Below, piece by piece: positions 34,887-44,422 of a DNA stretch of 64,000 nucleotides. Within the stretch, counting starts at the first letter, position 1. Each line of letters begins with the position of its first letter. Source of the DNA: Celeribacter sp. PS-C1 (GTDB taxonomy: Bacteria > Pseudomonadota > Alphaproteobacteria > Rhodobacterales > Rhodobacteraceae); contig NZ_JAHXRW010000014.1 of assembly GCF_019429625.1 (NCBI RefSeq), positions 19,243-83,242 of the forward strand, in the 5' to 3' direction. Both the position numbers and the translations under genes were made by a program. The notes under the pieces are model-generated. The model worked only from the letters and a program-made list of their open reading frames with translations, did no database searches and was not told the DNA's origin.

Positions 34887-36122
34887 ATGCCCATTCTCGT
34901 GATGAAATTCGGCGGCACATCCGTCGCCACGCTCGACAAGATCAAACGCGCCGCGAAACGCGTCGGCCGCGAGGTTGCCAATGGCTACGACGTGATCGTC
35001 GTGGTCTCTGCCATGTCCGGCGAGACCAACAAGCTCGTGGGTTACGTGAACGAGACCTCTCCGATGTATGACGCGCGCGAATATGACGCCGTTGTCTCCT
35101 CTGGCGAGAACGTGACCGCGGGCCTCATGGCGCTGACGCTTCAGGAAATGGACGTGCCTGCGCGCAGCTGGCAGGGCTGGCAAGTGCCGCTCAAGACCAA
35201 CTCCGCGCATGGCGCCGCACGGATCGAAGAGATCCCGCCGGAGAACATCCTCGCCAAATTCGGCGAAGGCATGAAAGTCGCCGTCGTGGCGGGCTTCCAG
35301 GGTATTTCGCCCGAAGGCCGCATCACCACGCTGGGCCGGGGTGGTTCCGACACCACCGCCGTGGCCTTCGCCGCCGCTTTTGAGGCCGAGCGTTGCGACA
35401 TCTACACCGACGTGGACGGGGTCTACACCACCGACCCGCGGATCGAGAGCAAGGCGCGCAAACTTGAGAAAGTCGCCTTTGAAGAGATGTTGGAACTCGC
35501 GTCTCTTGGTGCGAAAGTGCTTCAGACCCGTTCGGTCGAGCTGGCGATGCGTTACGGCGTGCGCCTGCGCGTCCTGTCGTCTTTCGAGGAATATGACCCC
35601 AATGCCGGCACGCTGATCTGTGCCGAGGAGGATATCGTGGAAAACAAACCTGTCTCGGGCATTGCCGCCTCCCGCGAAGAAGCCAAAATGACCCTCGTGT
35701 CGGTCGCTGACCGCCCCGGCATCGCCGCCGCCATTTTCGGTCCGCTGGCCGAAGCGGGTGTGAATGTCGATATGATCATTCAGAACATCTCCGAAGAAGG
35801 TCGCACCGACATGACCTTCTCCTGCCCCGTCGATCAGGTGAACCGCGCCAAAGCGGCGCTGGACGCGGCGAAGGACCGTGGAGCCTTCAACTTTGGCGAA
35901 CTGATCTCCGACACCGAAGTGGCGAAGATTTCACTCGTCGGCATCGGCATGCGCTCGCAATCCGGTGTGGCCGCAAAGATGTTCAAAGTGCTCTCCGACG
36001 AAGGCATCAACATCAAGGTCATCGCGACCTCCGAGATCAAGATTTCCGTTCTGATCGACCGCAAATACACCGAGCTGGCCGTGCAGGCGCTCCATGATGC
36101 GTTCGAGCTGAACGTCGCCTGA
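34887..36122 (+). CDS. lysC: Aspartate kinase
   Basis: 411 residues. It phosphorylates aspartate, the first step to lysine, threonine and methionine. Kinase domain begins MPILVMKFGGTSVA, with VVSAMSGETN and the GRGGSDTTAVA ATP site. Two C-terminal ACT repeats (about 265-405), including VSVADRPGIAAAIF and GIGMRSQSGVAAKMF, give feedback control by amino acids. Length is usual for the single-chain alpha form. A strong terminator follows. I see no riboswitch in the 120-base leader. Confidence 0.97.
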   Translation: MPILVMKFGGTSVATLDKIKRAAKRVGREVANGYDVIVVVSAMSGETNKLVGYVNETSPMYDAREYDAVVSSGENVTAGLMALTLQEMDVPARSWQGWQVPLKTNSAHGAARIEEIPPENILAKFGEGMKVAVVAGFQGISPEGRITTLGRGGSDTTAVAFAAAFEAERCDIYTDVDGVYTTDPRIESKARKLEKVAFEEMLELASLGAKVLQTRSVELAMRYGVRLRVLSSFEEYDPNAGTLICAEEDIVENKPVSGIAASREEAKMTLVSVADRPGIAAAIFGPLAEAGVNVDMIIQNISEEGRTDMTFSCPVDQVNRAKAALDAAKDRGAFNFGELISDTEVAKISLVGIGMRSQSGVAAKMFKVLSDEGINIKVIATSEIKISVLIDRKYTELAVQALHDAFELNVA

Positions 36123-36149
36123 GACCCAGGCCTTTTGCAAAACATATGA

Positions 36150-36178
36150 CCCCCGCCACCTGCGGGGGTTTATTTTTT
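36150..36178 (+). terminator. Terminator after lysC
   Basis: CCCCCGC (36150-36156), five-base loop, GCGGGGG (36162-36168), then TTTATTTTTT. Confidence 0.85.
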
Positions 36179-36200
36179 AAAGCATTTTGAAAGTCCGCTT

Positions 36201-36566
36201 ATGATTTTTTGGCAACGCCTCGAGGGCGCCCTCATTTTCGTGACCTGCATGACCGCCCTTTGGGCCATGGGCGTGTCCCTGCCCATTTGGGCCATGGTGC
36301 TTTTGTTCTTCGCCCCCGACTTGTCGTTTGCGGGCTATGCTCTCGGCCCGCGTATGGGCGCGATTGGCTACAACCTGACGCATCTCTATGCCACCGGCGC
36401 GCTCATAGCGCTCTTCGGATGGCTTAGTGGCACGCCTGTCGTTACGTCACTGGGGCTGTTGTGGATCGCGCATGCTGGGTTTGATCGGGCCCTTGGATAT
36501 GGCCTCAAATCCGCGCAGGGCTTTGTGATCACACATCTCGGACGGATCGGCAAAAACACGGCCTAG
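36201..36566 (+). CDS. DUF4260 membrane protein
   Basis: 121 residues with about four hydrophobic helices. The family signature is clear: FFAPDLSFAGYALGPRMGA, IGYNLTHLYA and the C-terminal WIAHAGFDRALGYGLK. Inner-membrane protein of unknown function. It stands alone between the lysC terminator and ptsP. Confidence 0.88.
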   Translation: MIFWQRLEGALIFVTCMTALWAMGVSLPIWAMVLLFFAPDLSFAGYALGPRMGAIGYNLTHLYATGALIALFGWLSGTPVVTSLGLLWIAHAGFDRALGYGLKSAQGFVITHLGRIGKNTA

Positions 36567-36591
36567 TGCGCAGCCGCAGCACTCTCTTTCT

Positions 36592-36618
36592 GCAACTGCA
36601 TCCACAAGTTGCGGATTT
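36592..36618 (+). terminator. Possible weak terminator after the DUF4260 gene
   Basis: GCAACT (36592-36597) pairs with AGTTGC (36607-36612), followed by GGATTTTTC. The stem is short, so termination may be partial. Confidence 0.4.
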
Positions 36619-36761
36619 TTCTGCACTTTTTGCACGCAAATAGCGCGTAAATATTGGACAAGGTGCCGTGCCGAGGTTGATTTTTCTGGGCAAAAGCCAC
36701 ATCTGTGCTCTAAAGAATTTGACGCCCAGAAGAACAGGCGCAAAACAAGACCGACGGGGAC

Positions 36762-39014
36762 ATGGTGCATAATCTGGAAAGCGAAAGCCGGAAGCTTTTG
36801 GGCCGGCTCAGGGACACGCTGGCCGAAGACAGTGCCGGTCAGGCACGTCTCGACCGCATCACCCATCTGATCGCCGACAGCATGCAGACCGAGGTCTGTT
36901 CGATCTATCTCTTCCGCGATGCAGACACGTTGGAGCTCTGCGCCACCGAAGGCCTCAAAGCCGAAGCTGTCCACAAGACGCGCATGCGCATTGGCGAGGG
37001 TCTTGTCGGCCGTGTCGCCCGCACGCGCCTCATGGTCAACGCCGCCGACGCGCCCTCGGAGCGGGGCTTTCGCTACATGCCTGAGACCGGCGAGGAATTA
37101 TTTTCGAGCTTTCTCGGCCTGCCGATCCAACGTCTGGGTGAAATTCTTGGGGTTTTGGTTGTCCAGTCGAAAGAGGCCCGCGCCTTTACCGAGGACGAGG
37201 TCTATGCCCTCGAGGTGGTCGCCATGGTGCTGGCCGAGATGACCGAACTCGGCGCTTTCATCGGTGATGAAGGCGGCATGGCCGCGCTTCACCAGCATCC
37301 GGTGATGTTCCGCGGCGCAACCGGGCAAGAGGGTGTGGCCGAGGGCAATGTCTACCTGCACGAGCCGCGCGTCGTGGTCACAAACCCGGTGGCCGACGAC
37401 CCGGATGCGGAAAAGGAGCGGCTGCGCAAGGCCGTGGATGAGTTGCGGATTTCTGTGGACAGCATGCTGGCCGCCGTCGAGCCCGGCGAGAAAGACCAGC
37501 GCGAGGTGCTTGAAGCCTACCGCATGTTCGCCAATTCCCGTGGCTGGATGCGGCGGATGGAAGAGGACATCGACCGAGGCCTCTCCGCAGAGGCCGCCGT
37601 AGAGAAAGAACAGGGCGCGGCCCGCACGCGACTGGCGCAGGTGCCGGACCCTTACATGCGCGAGCGTCTCCACGATCTTGATGACCTGTCGAACCGGCTG
37701 CTGCGCATTCTCACCGGGCAAGGCAACGAAACAGGCGCGGAAATGCCAGAGAACCCGATTCTCGTCGCCCGCAACATCGGCCCCGGCGAATTGCTCGATT
37801 ACGGCAAGGACCTCAAAGGCATCGTGCTGGAACAAGGTTCCGTCGGCTCGCATGCCGCCGTGGTGGCGCGCGCTTGGGCGATTCCTCTTGTGATTCACGC
37901 CGAGGGCATCACCACCGAGGCGCTGAACGGCAACGCCATTTTGGTCGATGGCGATCAAGGCGTGGTGCATTTGCGCCCGGAGGACTCGGTCGCCGCCGCC
38001 TTTCGCGACAAAATCGCGATGCAGGCCGAGGCCCAGCAACGCTATGCGGGTCTCGTGGGTCTGCCTGCCGAAACGCTTTGCGGCAAGAAAATCGCCATGC
38101 ATATGAACGCGGGATTGATGGCGGATCTGCCGTCTCTGGCCTCGTCGGGCGCCGAAGGCGTTGGCCTGTTCCGCACCGAATTGCAATTTCTCATCCGCAA
38201 CAAAGTGCCCCGCCGGGGCGAGTTGGCGACGCTTTACGCGCGCGTCATGGATGCGGCGCGTGGCAAACGTGTGGTGTTCCGCACCCTCGACATCGGGTCC
38301 GACAAGGTGCTGCCCTATATGAAACCCCAAGACGAGCCGAACCCCGCAATGGGCTGGCGTGCGATCCGTGTGGGGCTCGATAAGCGCGGCGTCATGCGGA
38401 TGCAGCTTCAGGCGCTCATCCGCGCCGCCTCGGGTCGTCCTTTGACGATCATGTTCCCCTTCGTGGCGCAGTTCGACGAATACCGTCAGGCCCGTGCAAT
38501 CTTGGAAGAGGTGCTCGAATCCGAGCAAAAGCTGGGCTATGTGCCGCCCTCCTCCGTAGAGATTGGCGCGATGTTGGAAACACCCTCTCTGGCCTTCGCG
38601 CCCGACCTGTTTTTCCAACAGACCGACTTCATTTCCATCGGCGGCAACGACCTCAAACAGTTCTTTTTCGCCGCTGATCGCGAAAACGAACGGGTGCGCC
38701 GGCGCTATGACACGCTGAACTATTCCTTCCTGAGCTTCATCCGACAGATCGTTGAACGCTGCGATCAGTTCGACACGCCTGTGTCGTTTTGTGGCGAGGA
38801 TGCCGGGCGGCCGTTGGAAGCGGTGGCTCTAGCCGCGATGGGCGTGCGCACGCTGTCGATGCGCCCGGCCTCGATCGGCCCGGTGAAGGCGATGTTGCGG
38901 CGGCTCGACCTCGATGAAGTGGCAAACGTCATTGATCAAGCCGCAGACGCGGGAGCGCAATCGGTGCGCGAAGAGTTGAGTGGCTATCTGGTAAAACAGG
39001 GCTTCATGCTCTGA
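36762..39014 (+). CDS. ptsP: Phosphoenolpyruvate-protein phosphotransferase, EI-Ntr
   Basis: 750 residues. An N-terminal GAF domain (about 20-160) is followed by enzyme I domains. The phospho-accepting His is in GSVGSHAAVVARAW (about residue 364), and PEP-binding motifs include GVGLFRTELQF and RTLDIGSDK. The catalytic Cys is in SFCGEDAGRP (about 677). It starts the nitrogen-related phosphorelay, passing phosphate from PEP to NPr and then PtsN. The GAF domain is thought to sense glutamine in relatives. NPr and PtsN genes are not in the window. Confidence 0.95.
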   Translation: MVHNLESESRKLLGRLRDTLAEDSAGQARLDRITHLIADSMQTEVCSIYLFRDADTLELCATEGLKAEAVHKTRMRIGEGLVGRVARTRLMVNAADAPSERGFRYMPETGEELFSSFLGLPIQRLGEILGVLVVQSKEARAFTEDEVYALEVVAMVLAEMTELGAFIGDEGGMAALHQHPVMFRGATGQEGVAEGNVYLHEPRVVVTNPVADDPDAEKERLRKAVDELRISVDSMLAAVEPGEKDQREVLEAYRMFANSRGWMRRMEEDIDRGLSAEAAVEKEQGAARTRLAQVPDPYMRERLHDLDDLSNRLLRILTGQGNETGAEMPENPILVARNIGPGELLDYGKDLKGIVLEQGSVGSHAAVVARAWAIPLVIHAEGITTEALNGNAILVDGDQGVVHLRPEDSVAAAFRDKIAMQAEAQQRYAGLVGLPAETLCGKKIAMHMNAGLMADLPSLASSGAEGVGLFRTELQFLIRNKVPRRGELATLYARVMDAARGKRVVFRTLDIGSDKVLPYMKPQDEPNPAMGWRAIRVGLDKRGVMRMQLQALIRAASGRPLTIMFPFVAQFDEYRQARAILEEVLESEQKLGYVPPSSVEIGAMLETPSLAFAPDLFFQQTDFISIGGNDLKQFFFAADRENERVRRRYDTLNYSFLSFIRQIVERCDQFDTPVSFCGEDAGRPLEAVALAAMGVRTLSMRPASIGPVKAMLRRLDLDEVANVIDQAADAGAQSVREELSGYLVKQGFML

Positions 39015-39045
39015 ATCCGGCGCCTTGGCGCACGACAGGACCGCA

Positions 39046-39813
39046 TCAGCGCGCCATTTCCGCCCGAAGCAAGTCTTTGAGTTCTTCGAAGGACAGATCG
39101 CTGTCCTCGGCCATGCGGAGCATGCCGAAACTCACATGCGCCATGTCCTGATAATAGGCGGTATAGGCGTAATTCGTCGCCGCCCCCGCCACCGCGCCCA
39201 GCACCGGCACGGTCTGCGCCGCCAGTTTTTGCCCCAGAACCACCGAAAGGCGCGGCGCGACCTTGGCAATAATACCGTTTAGCGTTGCGCCGGTGAGCGT
39301 TGTTCGGGCCGCGATAAAGCCGAGGTCAGCGCCATCGTCGTCTTCCAGAGGCCCCGCGGCGGCAAAGACCTGAATACAGGCTTTGCGCACATCGTCGCGG
39401 GACGGATCAAAGCCGTGATCTTCGGCAACGCCCTGGATCGCATGGAGCAGCACCGTTGTCGTGACCGGCAGTTCCGCAAGAGCCGTCGGCAGACCGCCAA
39501 TGCCACCCACAGCCCCCAGCCCCGAGGTCACCGCGCGCGACATCCAAGTGCTGCCTTTGACCGAGCGCCGCCCACGCGCCGCGCCGTCAAACGCCAGTTC
39601 CAGCGCCGAAAGAGTTGCACCCTCAAGCTGGCCCCTGATTTTATTAGGAAGTTTGTCGAACAGCCCGTCCGCCGTGCCGCCCACAATGTTCAAAAGCTGC
39701 ATGCCGGGATGATTGGCACGTTTCAGCCGCCGCGCCAGCGCGCGGATCGCCTCCGGCGTGGGAGCCTGCAACACGGCATGAGAGCCATCGGTGAGGGTCG
39801 GCAATTTTTCCAT
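39046..39813 (-). CDS. EcsC family protein
   Basis: 255 residues from the Met at 39813 (MEKLPTLTDGSH). Typical EcsC features are a Gly/Ala-rich amphipathic region (SRAVTSGLGAVGGIGGLPTA), ELPVTTTVLLHAIQGVAEDH, and ACIQVFAAAGPLED. A second hydrophobic stretch follows (AQTVPVLGAVAGAATNYAYT). Members are soluble or peripheral, function unknown. An in-frame ATG 20 codons upstream lies past the neighbouring GNAT stop and looks less likely. Confidence 0.85.
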   Translation of the reverse strand: MEKLPTLTDGSHAVLQAPTPEAIRALARRLKRANHPGMQLLNIVGGTADGLFDKLPNKIRGQLEGATLSALELAFDGAARGRRSVKGSTWMSRAVTSGLGAVGGIGGLPTALAELPVTTTVLLHAIQGVAEDHGFDPSRDDVRKACIQVFAAAGPLEDDDGADLGFIAARTTLTGATLNGIIAKVAPRLSVVLGQKLAAQTVPVLGAVAGAATNYAYTAYYQDMAHVSFGMLRMAEDSDLSFEELKDLLRAEMAR

Positions 39814-39829
39814 ACCGATACAGATGGGG

Positions 39830-40321
39830 TCAGTCGTCCTTGTGGACAAGCCCCTCGACCCCGTCCCAAGCACCGGGACGCAGAGCCACGCCCAAAACCC
39901 GTTCGGGGTTGGTCGGTGGCGGCATCTCTACATGGTCGAGCTTTTCAAAGCCGAAACGCGAATAATAGGGCGCATCCCCCACCAACATCACACGCTCCCA
40001 GCCGAGCCGCACGGCCTCGGCCATCGACTCATTCATGAGCAATCCGCCCAGGCCCTCGCCCTGTCGCGTGTGGTGCACGGCAATAGGCCCCAAGAGCAAC
40101 GCGCGATGTTCGCCCGCGCCGATGCGAATGGGCCAATAGCGGATCGCAGCGGCCAGAACGCCATGCTCATCGCGGGCCAAAAGACAGAGATCGGTGACCT
40201 TTTCGACCCCATCACGCAGGCGATAGGAAGACAAAAGCTCGCGCCCCGGCGCGAAACAGGTGTCGTAGAGGGCTTCCACCTCCCAAAGATCGTCCGGTGT
40301 CTCTGTCTCGATCTGATACAC
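39830..40321 (-). CDS. GNAT family N-acetyltransferase
   Basis: 163 residues from a GTG at 40321, preceded by AAAGG; an ATG 11 codons upstream (40354) is also possible. The acetyl-CoA loop appears as HHTRQGEGLGGLLMNESM, with LLLGPIAV before it and PYYSRFGF near the end, the pattern of YhbS-like acetyltransferases. Substrate unknown. It runs towards the EcsC gene, 16 bases apart, likely one transcript. Confidence 0.85.
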   Translation of the reverse strand: MYQIETETPDDLWEVEALYDTCFAPGRELLSSYRLRDGVEKVTDLCLLARDEHGVLAAAIRYWPIRIGAGEHRALLLGPIAVHHTRQGEGLGGLLMNESMAEAVRLGWERVMLVGDAPYYSRFGFEKLDHVEMPPPTNPERVLGVALRPGAWDGVEGLVHKDD

Positions 40322-40426
40322 GCTTATCCCTTTCTCAGCGCACAGATTTTGCACGCGGATTTGGCTCGAAATTCTGCTATCACAGCCCTAAATGGTGAGC
40401 AACGCGAAGAAAAGGACACATCCCAG

Positions 40427-41011
40427 ATGTATTACCGCCCCAGCGATGGCCATAACCTGCCGCACAATCCATTCAACGCCATCGTCTCGCCACGTCCCAT
40501 TGGCTGGATCTCGACGCGGTCCTCCTCAGGGCATGAAAACCTCGCGCCCTACTCGTTTTTCAACGCGGTCGCCTATGTGCCTCCGCAGGTTATGTTTGCC
40601 TCAATCGGCTCTAAAGATACGCTGCGCAAACTGCGCGAGACCGGCGAGTTTTGCGTCAACCTGGTGGGGGCCGACCAGATTGCGGTGATGAATGCCTCCT
40701 CCGCGGCGTTTGAGTTCGAGGAAGACGAGTTCTCCCAATCCGGCGCGCTGCGTGCGGCCTGTCGCGAGATTGCCTGTTCTCGGGTCGAGGACGCGCCGGC
40801 GTCCTTGGAGTGCAAAATGACCCAGATCGTCGAACTTGCAGGCAAGGACAATCACCTCGTGATCGGCGAAGTCGTCGGCATCCACATCCGTCCCGACCTG
40901 ATTGTGGACGGGCGGTTCGATGTGGTGAAAGCCCGCATGCTGTCGCGTCTGGGTTATCGCGATTACGCCGAGGTCACGGAAGTATTTGAGTTGACGCGTC
41001 CGAATGACTAA
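40427..41011 (+). CDS. Flavin reductase-like protein
   Basis: 194 residues starting MYYRPSDGHNLPHNPFNAI. FMN-binding split barrel: VSPRPIGWISTRSSSGHENL, APYSFFNAVAYVPP, LRETGEFCVNL, and the C-terminal RLGYRDYAEV. This belongs to the DIM6/NTAB-type flavin reductase domain family, which binds FMN and may reduce it or act on small aromatic compounds. ATG at 40427 is chosen for its fit to the family; AAAGGAC lies 10 bases before. The long upstream open frame is a chance extension across the GNAT gene. Confidence 0.88.
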   Translation: MYYRPSDGHNLPHNPFNAIVSPRPIGWISTRSSSGHENLAPYSFFNAVAYVPPQVMFASIGSKDTLRKLRETGEFCVNLVGADQIAVMNASSAAFEFEEDEFSQSGALRAACREIACSRVEDAPASLECKMTQIVELAGKDNHLVIGEVVGIHIRPDLIVDGRFDVVKARMLSRLGYRDYAEVTEVFELTRPND

Positions 41012-41177
41012 AGCCTCTGAACGAAGAGTGTCAGGAACCTCTTTCGCGGGCTGACCGTTGTCAGACATTGAACCCGCAAACAGATGCCGCATCACACGGT
41101 CGACTGCAGCACCTGAATGATCATACGAGCCACATCAGTAACACGCCCCGTCCCCAGTCATCCCAAATGGAGAAGTC

Positions 41178-41954
41178 ATGCGCATCCAGATCGACGTCGC
41201 GATGACCTACAGGTTCCCGAACCCGAACACGGTTTTTCTGGCGCTTGAAGCCGCAAAAATTGAAGGGCAAGAGATCGAATACGAAAGTCTTCTGCTGGGC
41301 GATGCGACCGTGAGGCGGATCACGGGAGACTCGGGCGTCGGCGAACGGGTTTTTGCGCTAGTGCCCGGAACCGAAATGATTCTGAACTACAGCGCCCTTG
41401 TGAACATCACCCGACCTCACAACGGGATCGAAAGCCTCGACGCCGCGCCCTTGCATATGATCCCGGGAGAGGTCGTCCCCTATCTGCGACCCTCGCGCTA
41501 TTGTCAGTCCGACAAATTCGTGAGCTTTGTCCGCAAACGCTTCGGCAATCTGCAAGGCGGGGTAAAGGTGGCCGCCATCCGGGACTGGATCGAAAGCAAT
41601 CTCTCCTACGTCCCGGGCAGTTCCGATGCCGACACCAACGTGTTGGAGACGTTCGCCGGACGGCAAGGCGTGTGTCGCGACTACGCGCATTTGATGTGTT
41701 CGATGGTGCGTGCCGCGCAAATTCCGGCGCGAATGGTGGCGGTCTACAGCCCCAATGTCACCCCACAGGATTTCCACGCGGTAGCAGAGGTTTGGCTCGG
41801 CGGGGAATGGGTCCTCGTAGACGCCACGGGCATGTGCAACCCCGATGATATGGCCGTGATCGCAGTTGGGCGGGATGCCTACGACATCGCCTTTATGGAG
41901 TCGCAGGAGCCGGCAGAACTGCTCTACCAATCCGTCATGGCGAAGCCTGTTTAA
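41178..41954 (+). CDS. Transglutaminase-like cysteine protease family protein
   Basis: 258 residues. The transglutaminase core has the Cys-His-Asp triad: GRQGVCRDYAHL (Cys166), DFHAVAEVWL (His200) and VLVDATG (Asp215). The N-terminal part (1-110) is the beta-rich region seen in bacterial transglutaminase-like proteins. No signal peptide, so it is probably cytoplasmic. Likely a peptidase or amidase; substrate unknown. A bidirectional terminator separates it from the convergent transporter gene. Confidence 0.9.
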   Translation: MRIQIDVAMTYRFPNPNTVFLALEAAKIEGQEIEYESLLLGDATVRRITGDSGVGERVFALVPGTEMILNYSALVNITRPHNGIESLDAAPLHMIPGEVVPYLRPSRYCQSDKFVSFVRKRFGNLQGGVKVAAIRDWIESNLSYVPGSSDADTNVLETFAGRQGVCRDYAHLMCSMVRAAQIPARMVAVYSPNVTPQDFHAVAEVWLGGEWVLVDATGMCNPDDMAVIAVGRDAYDIAFMESQEPAELLYQSVMAKPV

Positions 41955-42019
41955 CGACAGGATGCAGGTAGAAAGCCGCCTGCGCTTTCTTTGTCATCAG
42001 AGACGTCGCCCAAACTGAA

Positions 42020-42046
42020 AAAGGCCTCCCTGAAAGGGAGGCCTTT
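42020..42046. terminator. Bidirectional terminator
   Basis: AAAGGCCTCCC (42020-42030) and GGGAGGCCTTT (42036-42046) are an 11-bp perfect stem with a TGAAA loop between convergent genes. Flanking A and T bases suit both directions. Confidence 0.8.
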
Positions 42047-42070
42047 CGCGTTCACATCTTCGGAAAAAGC

Positions 42071-43681
42071 TCAGTGCCCAGCGCCCAAGACACCGGTGCG
42101 CACGACATAATCGGTCGCGATCTGGTAATCCGGGTCATCGTCACTATCGACCATCAAGTGACCGGCGTTGGACAAAAGCCGGTGACAATCGCGGCTCAGG
42201 TGGCGCAGTTGGATTTCCTTGTCCACAGCTTCGTATTTCGCAGCCAGGCTTTCGATCGCGTTGAGCGCGGATTGGTCGGCGACGCGGCTGTCGGCGAAAT
42301 CGACGATCACCATGGAGGGGTCATTCGCTGGATCAAAAAGTTCAAGGAAACCCTCGGCGGAACCGAAGAACAGCGGACCTTGGATTTGGTAGACCTTCGC
42401 GCCCTCGGGGGACTCATAAGTCTTAGCATGGATGCGCGAGGCGTTCTGCCACGCGTAGGCCAGCGCGGAGACGATCACGCCCACGACCACAGCGACCGCA
42501 AGGTCTTCTAGCACGGTGACCACGGTGACGAGCACAATGACGAAAGCGTCGACACGGGGCACTTTGCGCATCACGCGGAAGGAGTTCCAAGCAAAGGTGC
42601 CGATCACCACCATGAACATCACACCGACGAGGGCCGCGAGCGGGATTTGTTCAATGAGCGGCGAGGCCACCACGATGAAAAGGAGCAAAAACAGCGCCGC
42701 CGTGATGCCCGCCAGACGCGTGCGCCCGCCGGATTTCACGTTGATCATCGACTGGCCGATCATGGCGCAGCCGCCCATCGAGCCGAAGAAGCCGGAGATC
42801 ACGTTGCCAGCACCCTGCGCCAGACATTCCTGCGACACACCACCGCGCTCACCTTTGATCTCGCCCACGAGGTTGAGGGTCAGAAGGCTTTCGATCAGGC
42901 CCACAGCGGCACCAATGAGCGCGTAGGGCAGGATGATCTGCATCGTGGCGAGGAAGCTCTCCATGCTATCGAACATCGGCACGGAGGGGATGTGGAAGGT
43001 CGGAAGCCCGCCCTTGATCTGCGCCATATCACCGACGCGCGGCACGTCGATGCCAAAGGCAATCACCACCACGGCGGTGATAAGAATGCCCGCCAGCGGC
43101 GCCGGGATGATGTTGGTCACTTTCGGCAAGAAATGCACGACGGCCATGGTCAGACCGACCAGAGCCAGCATGATGATCAGCGGCATACCGGTCATGTAGC
43201 TGTCGGTGCCCGGCACTTTGAACTGGGTCAGCTGGGCGAGGAAAATCACGATCGCGAGCCCGTTCACAAAGCCCAACATCACCGGATGCGGCACGAGGCG
43301 GATGAACTTGCCAAGGCGGAAGACGCCTGCGAGGATCTGCAAAATCCCCATGAGCACAACGGTGGCGAAGAGATATTCGACGCCATGCTCAACCACGAGG
43401 GCCACAAAGACCACAGCGATCGCCCCGGTCGCCCCAGAGATCATCCCCGGACGGCCCCCAAAGACGGCGGTCACCAGCCCCATGATGAAGGCAGCGTAAA
43501 GACCGACGAGCGGGTGAACATGGGCGACGAAAGCAAAGGCCACAGCCTCGGGCACAAGTGCCAGCGCAACGGTGAGGCCGGAGAGCACATCGGTTTTCGC
43601 CTGCGCCGGCGTCAGTTTGGTCGATGTGGTTCCGGAAATAGACAGGTTCTTCGCGAAAGACGCGAGTGCGGATTGGATCAC
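42071..43681 (-). CDS. SulP family anion transporter with STAS domain
   Basis: 536 residues. About 12 hydrophobic segments occupy 30-410, including the SulP signatures LVPEAVAFAFVAHVHPLVGL, GGRPGMISGATGA, and GSMGGCAMIGQSMINVKSGG. A cytoplasmic STAS domain (about 425-520) has VDFADSRVADQSALNAIESL. Transports sulfate or bicarbonate with Na+ or H+; which one cannot be told from the sequence, though the short STAS and the pattern recall bicarbonate transporters of the BicA kind. Monocistronic. Confidence 0.93.
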   Translation of the reverse strand: MIQSALASFAKNLSISGTTSTKLTPAQAKTDVLSGLTVALALVPEAVAFAFVAHVHPLVGLYAAFIMGLVTAVFGGRPGMISGATGAIAVVFVALVVEHGVEYLFATVVLMGILQILAGVFRLGKFIRLVPHPVMLGFVNGLAIVIFLAQLTQFKVPGTDSYMTGMPLIIMLALVGLTMAVVHFLPKVTNIIPAPLAGILITAVVVIAFGIDVPRVGDMAQIKGGLPTFHIPSVPMFDSMESFLATMQIILPYALIGAAVGLIESLLTLNLVGEIKGERGGVSQECLAQGAGNVISGFFGSMGGCAMIGQSMINVKSGGRTRLAGITAALFLLLFIVVASPLIEQIPLAALVGVMFMVVIGTFAWNSFRVMRKVPRVDAFVIVLVTVVTVLEDLAVAVVVGVIVSALAYAWQNASRIHAKTYESPEGAKVYQIQGPLFFGSAEGFLELFDPANDPSMVIVDFADSRVADQSALNAIESLAAKYEAVDKEIQLRHLSRDCHRLLSNAGHLMVDSDDDPDYQIATDYVVRTGVLGAGH

Positions 43682-43804
43682 GGGTGTCCCCCAGATGTCA
43701 GGAAATGCGTTTGGCCCCTCTTAGCGCGATTGTCGCAGGAGCGCAAAGACAGGCTCCTCGTCTCGAACCGCGTGGAGTGGCCTCTTCGCAACAGATTTGA
43801 CGTC

Positions 43805-44422
43805 TCAACCGACGAATTGCGCAGGAATGAGGCCTCTAAGCGAGTTTCCGACCCATAGACGCTCCGCTGCACGCAGGTCTGTCACGGTCAACACCGCTTC
43901 CTGAGCGCGGCCCGCGGACAGCAACTCTTCGCGCAGCACACCCGGCAAAAGCCCCGAGGACAAGGCGGGGGTCAGTATGTCGCCGTTCCGCTCTAGAAAC
44001 ACGTTTGTGATCGTCCCTTCGCAAAGTTCTCCTCGCGTGTTGAGGAACAACATTTCGTCGATGCCCTCCGGCAAATCGGCGCGCGCTTGGTCGTAGAGGC
44101 TGCGTTCGGTCGTTTTGACCGGAAGCCACGGGTCCGCCGGATCAAGGCGGGTCTCATGCAGTTGCACTCGGAACAGAGGTTTGGACGGCGCGAGAGGGGC
44201 GTCTTGCAGTTCGAGCCCCCCTGCCCGATCCAGCGTCATGCGCATTCGACGCGGGGTCTCGGCGTGAAACTCTGCCATCAGGTGCTCGGCCTGCGCTTGA
44301 TCAAACGCCACGTCCAGCTTTGCGGCCGTACGCGCCATCCGCGCGAGGTGCCGTGCCCCCCGCGTCATGCCTTGCTCCGGCACATAGCCGAAGGTCTCGA
44401 TGATGCGGAAACTTTCGCTCAT
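43805..44422 (-). CDS. pabC: Aminodeoxychorismate lyase-like class IV aminotransferase
   Basis: 205 residues, somewhat short for the fold (usually 250-290). PLP Lys in VKTTERSLYDQAR, with DEMLFLNTRGELCEGTITNV (cofactor phosphate side) and GLLPGVLREELL. It overlaps the pabB stop by ATGA, so it almost certainly converts 4-amino-4-deoxychorismate to p-aminobenzoate for folate synthesis. The N-terminal domain is shortened, but the active-site residues are present. Confidence 0.88.
   Translation of the reverse strand: MSESFRIIETFGYVPEQGMTRGARHLARMARTAAKLDVAFDQAQAEHLMAEFHAETPRRMRMTLDRAGGLELQDAPLAPSKPLFRVQLHETRLDPADPWLPVKTTERSLYDQARADLPEGIDEMLFLNTRGELCEGTITNVFLERNGDILTPALSSGLLPGVLREELLSAGRAQEAVLTVTDLRAAERLWVGNSLRGLIPAQFVG

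Noticed and set aside
37098..38618. 506-codon minus-strand frame opposite ptsP
   Set aside because: Shadow of a clear EI-Ntr gene; His/Arg-rich composition, no domain.
42647..43858. 403-codon plus-strand frame opposite the SulP gene
   Set aside because: Extremely His/Asp-rich translation, the usual antisense of membrane-protein codons.
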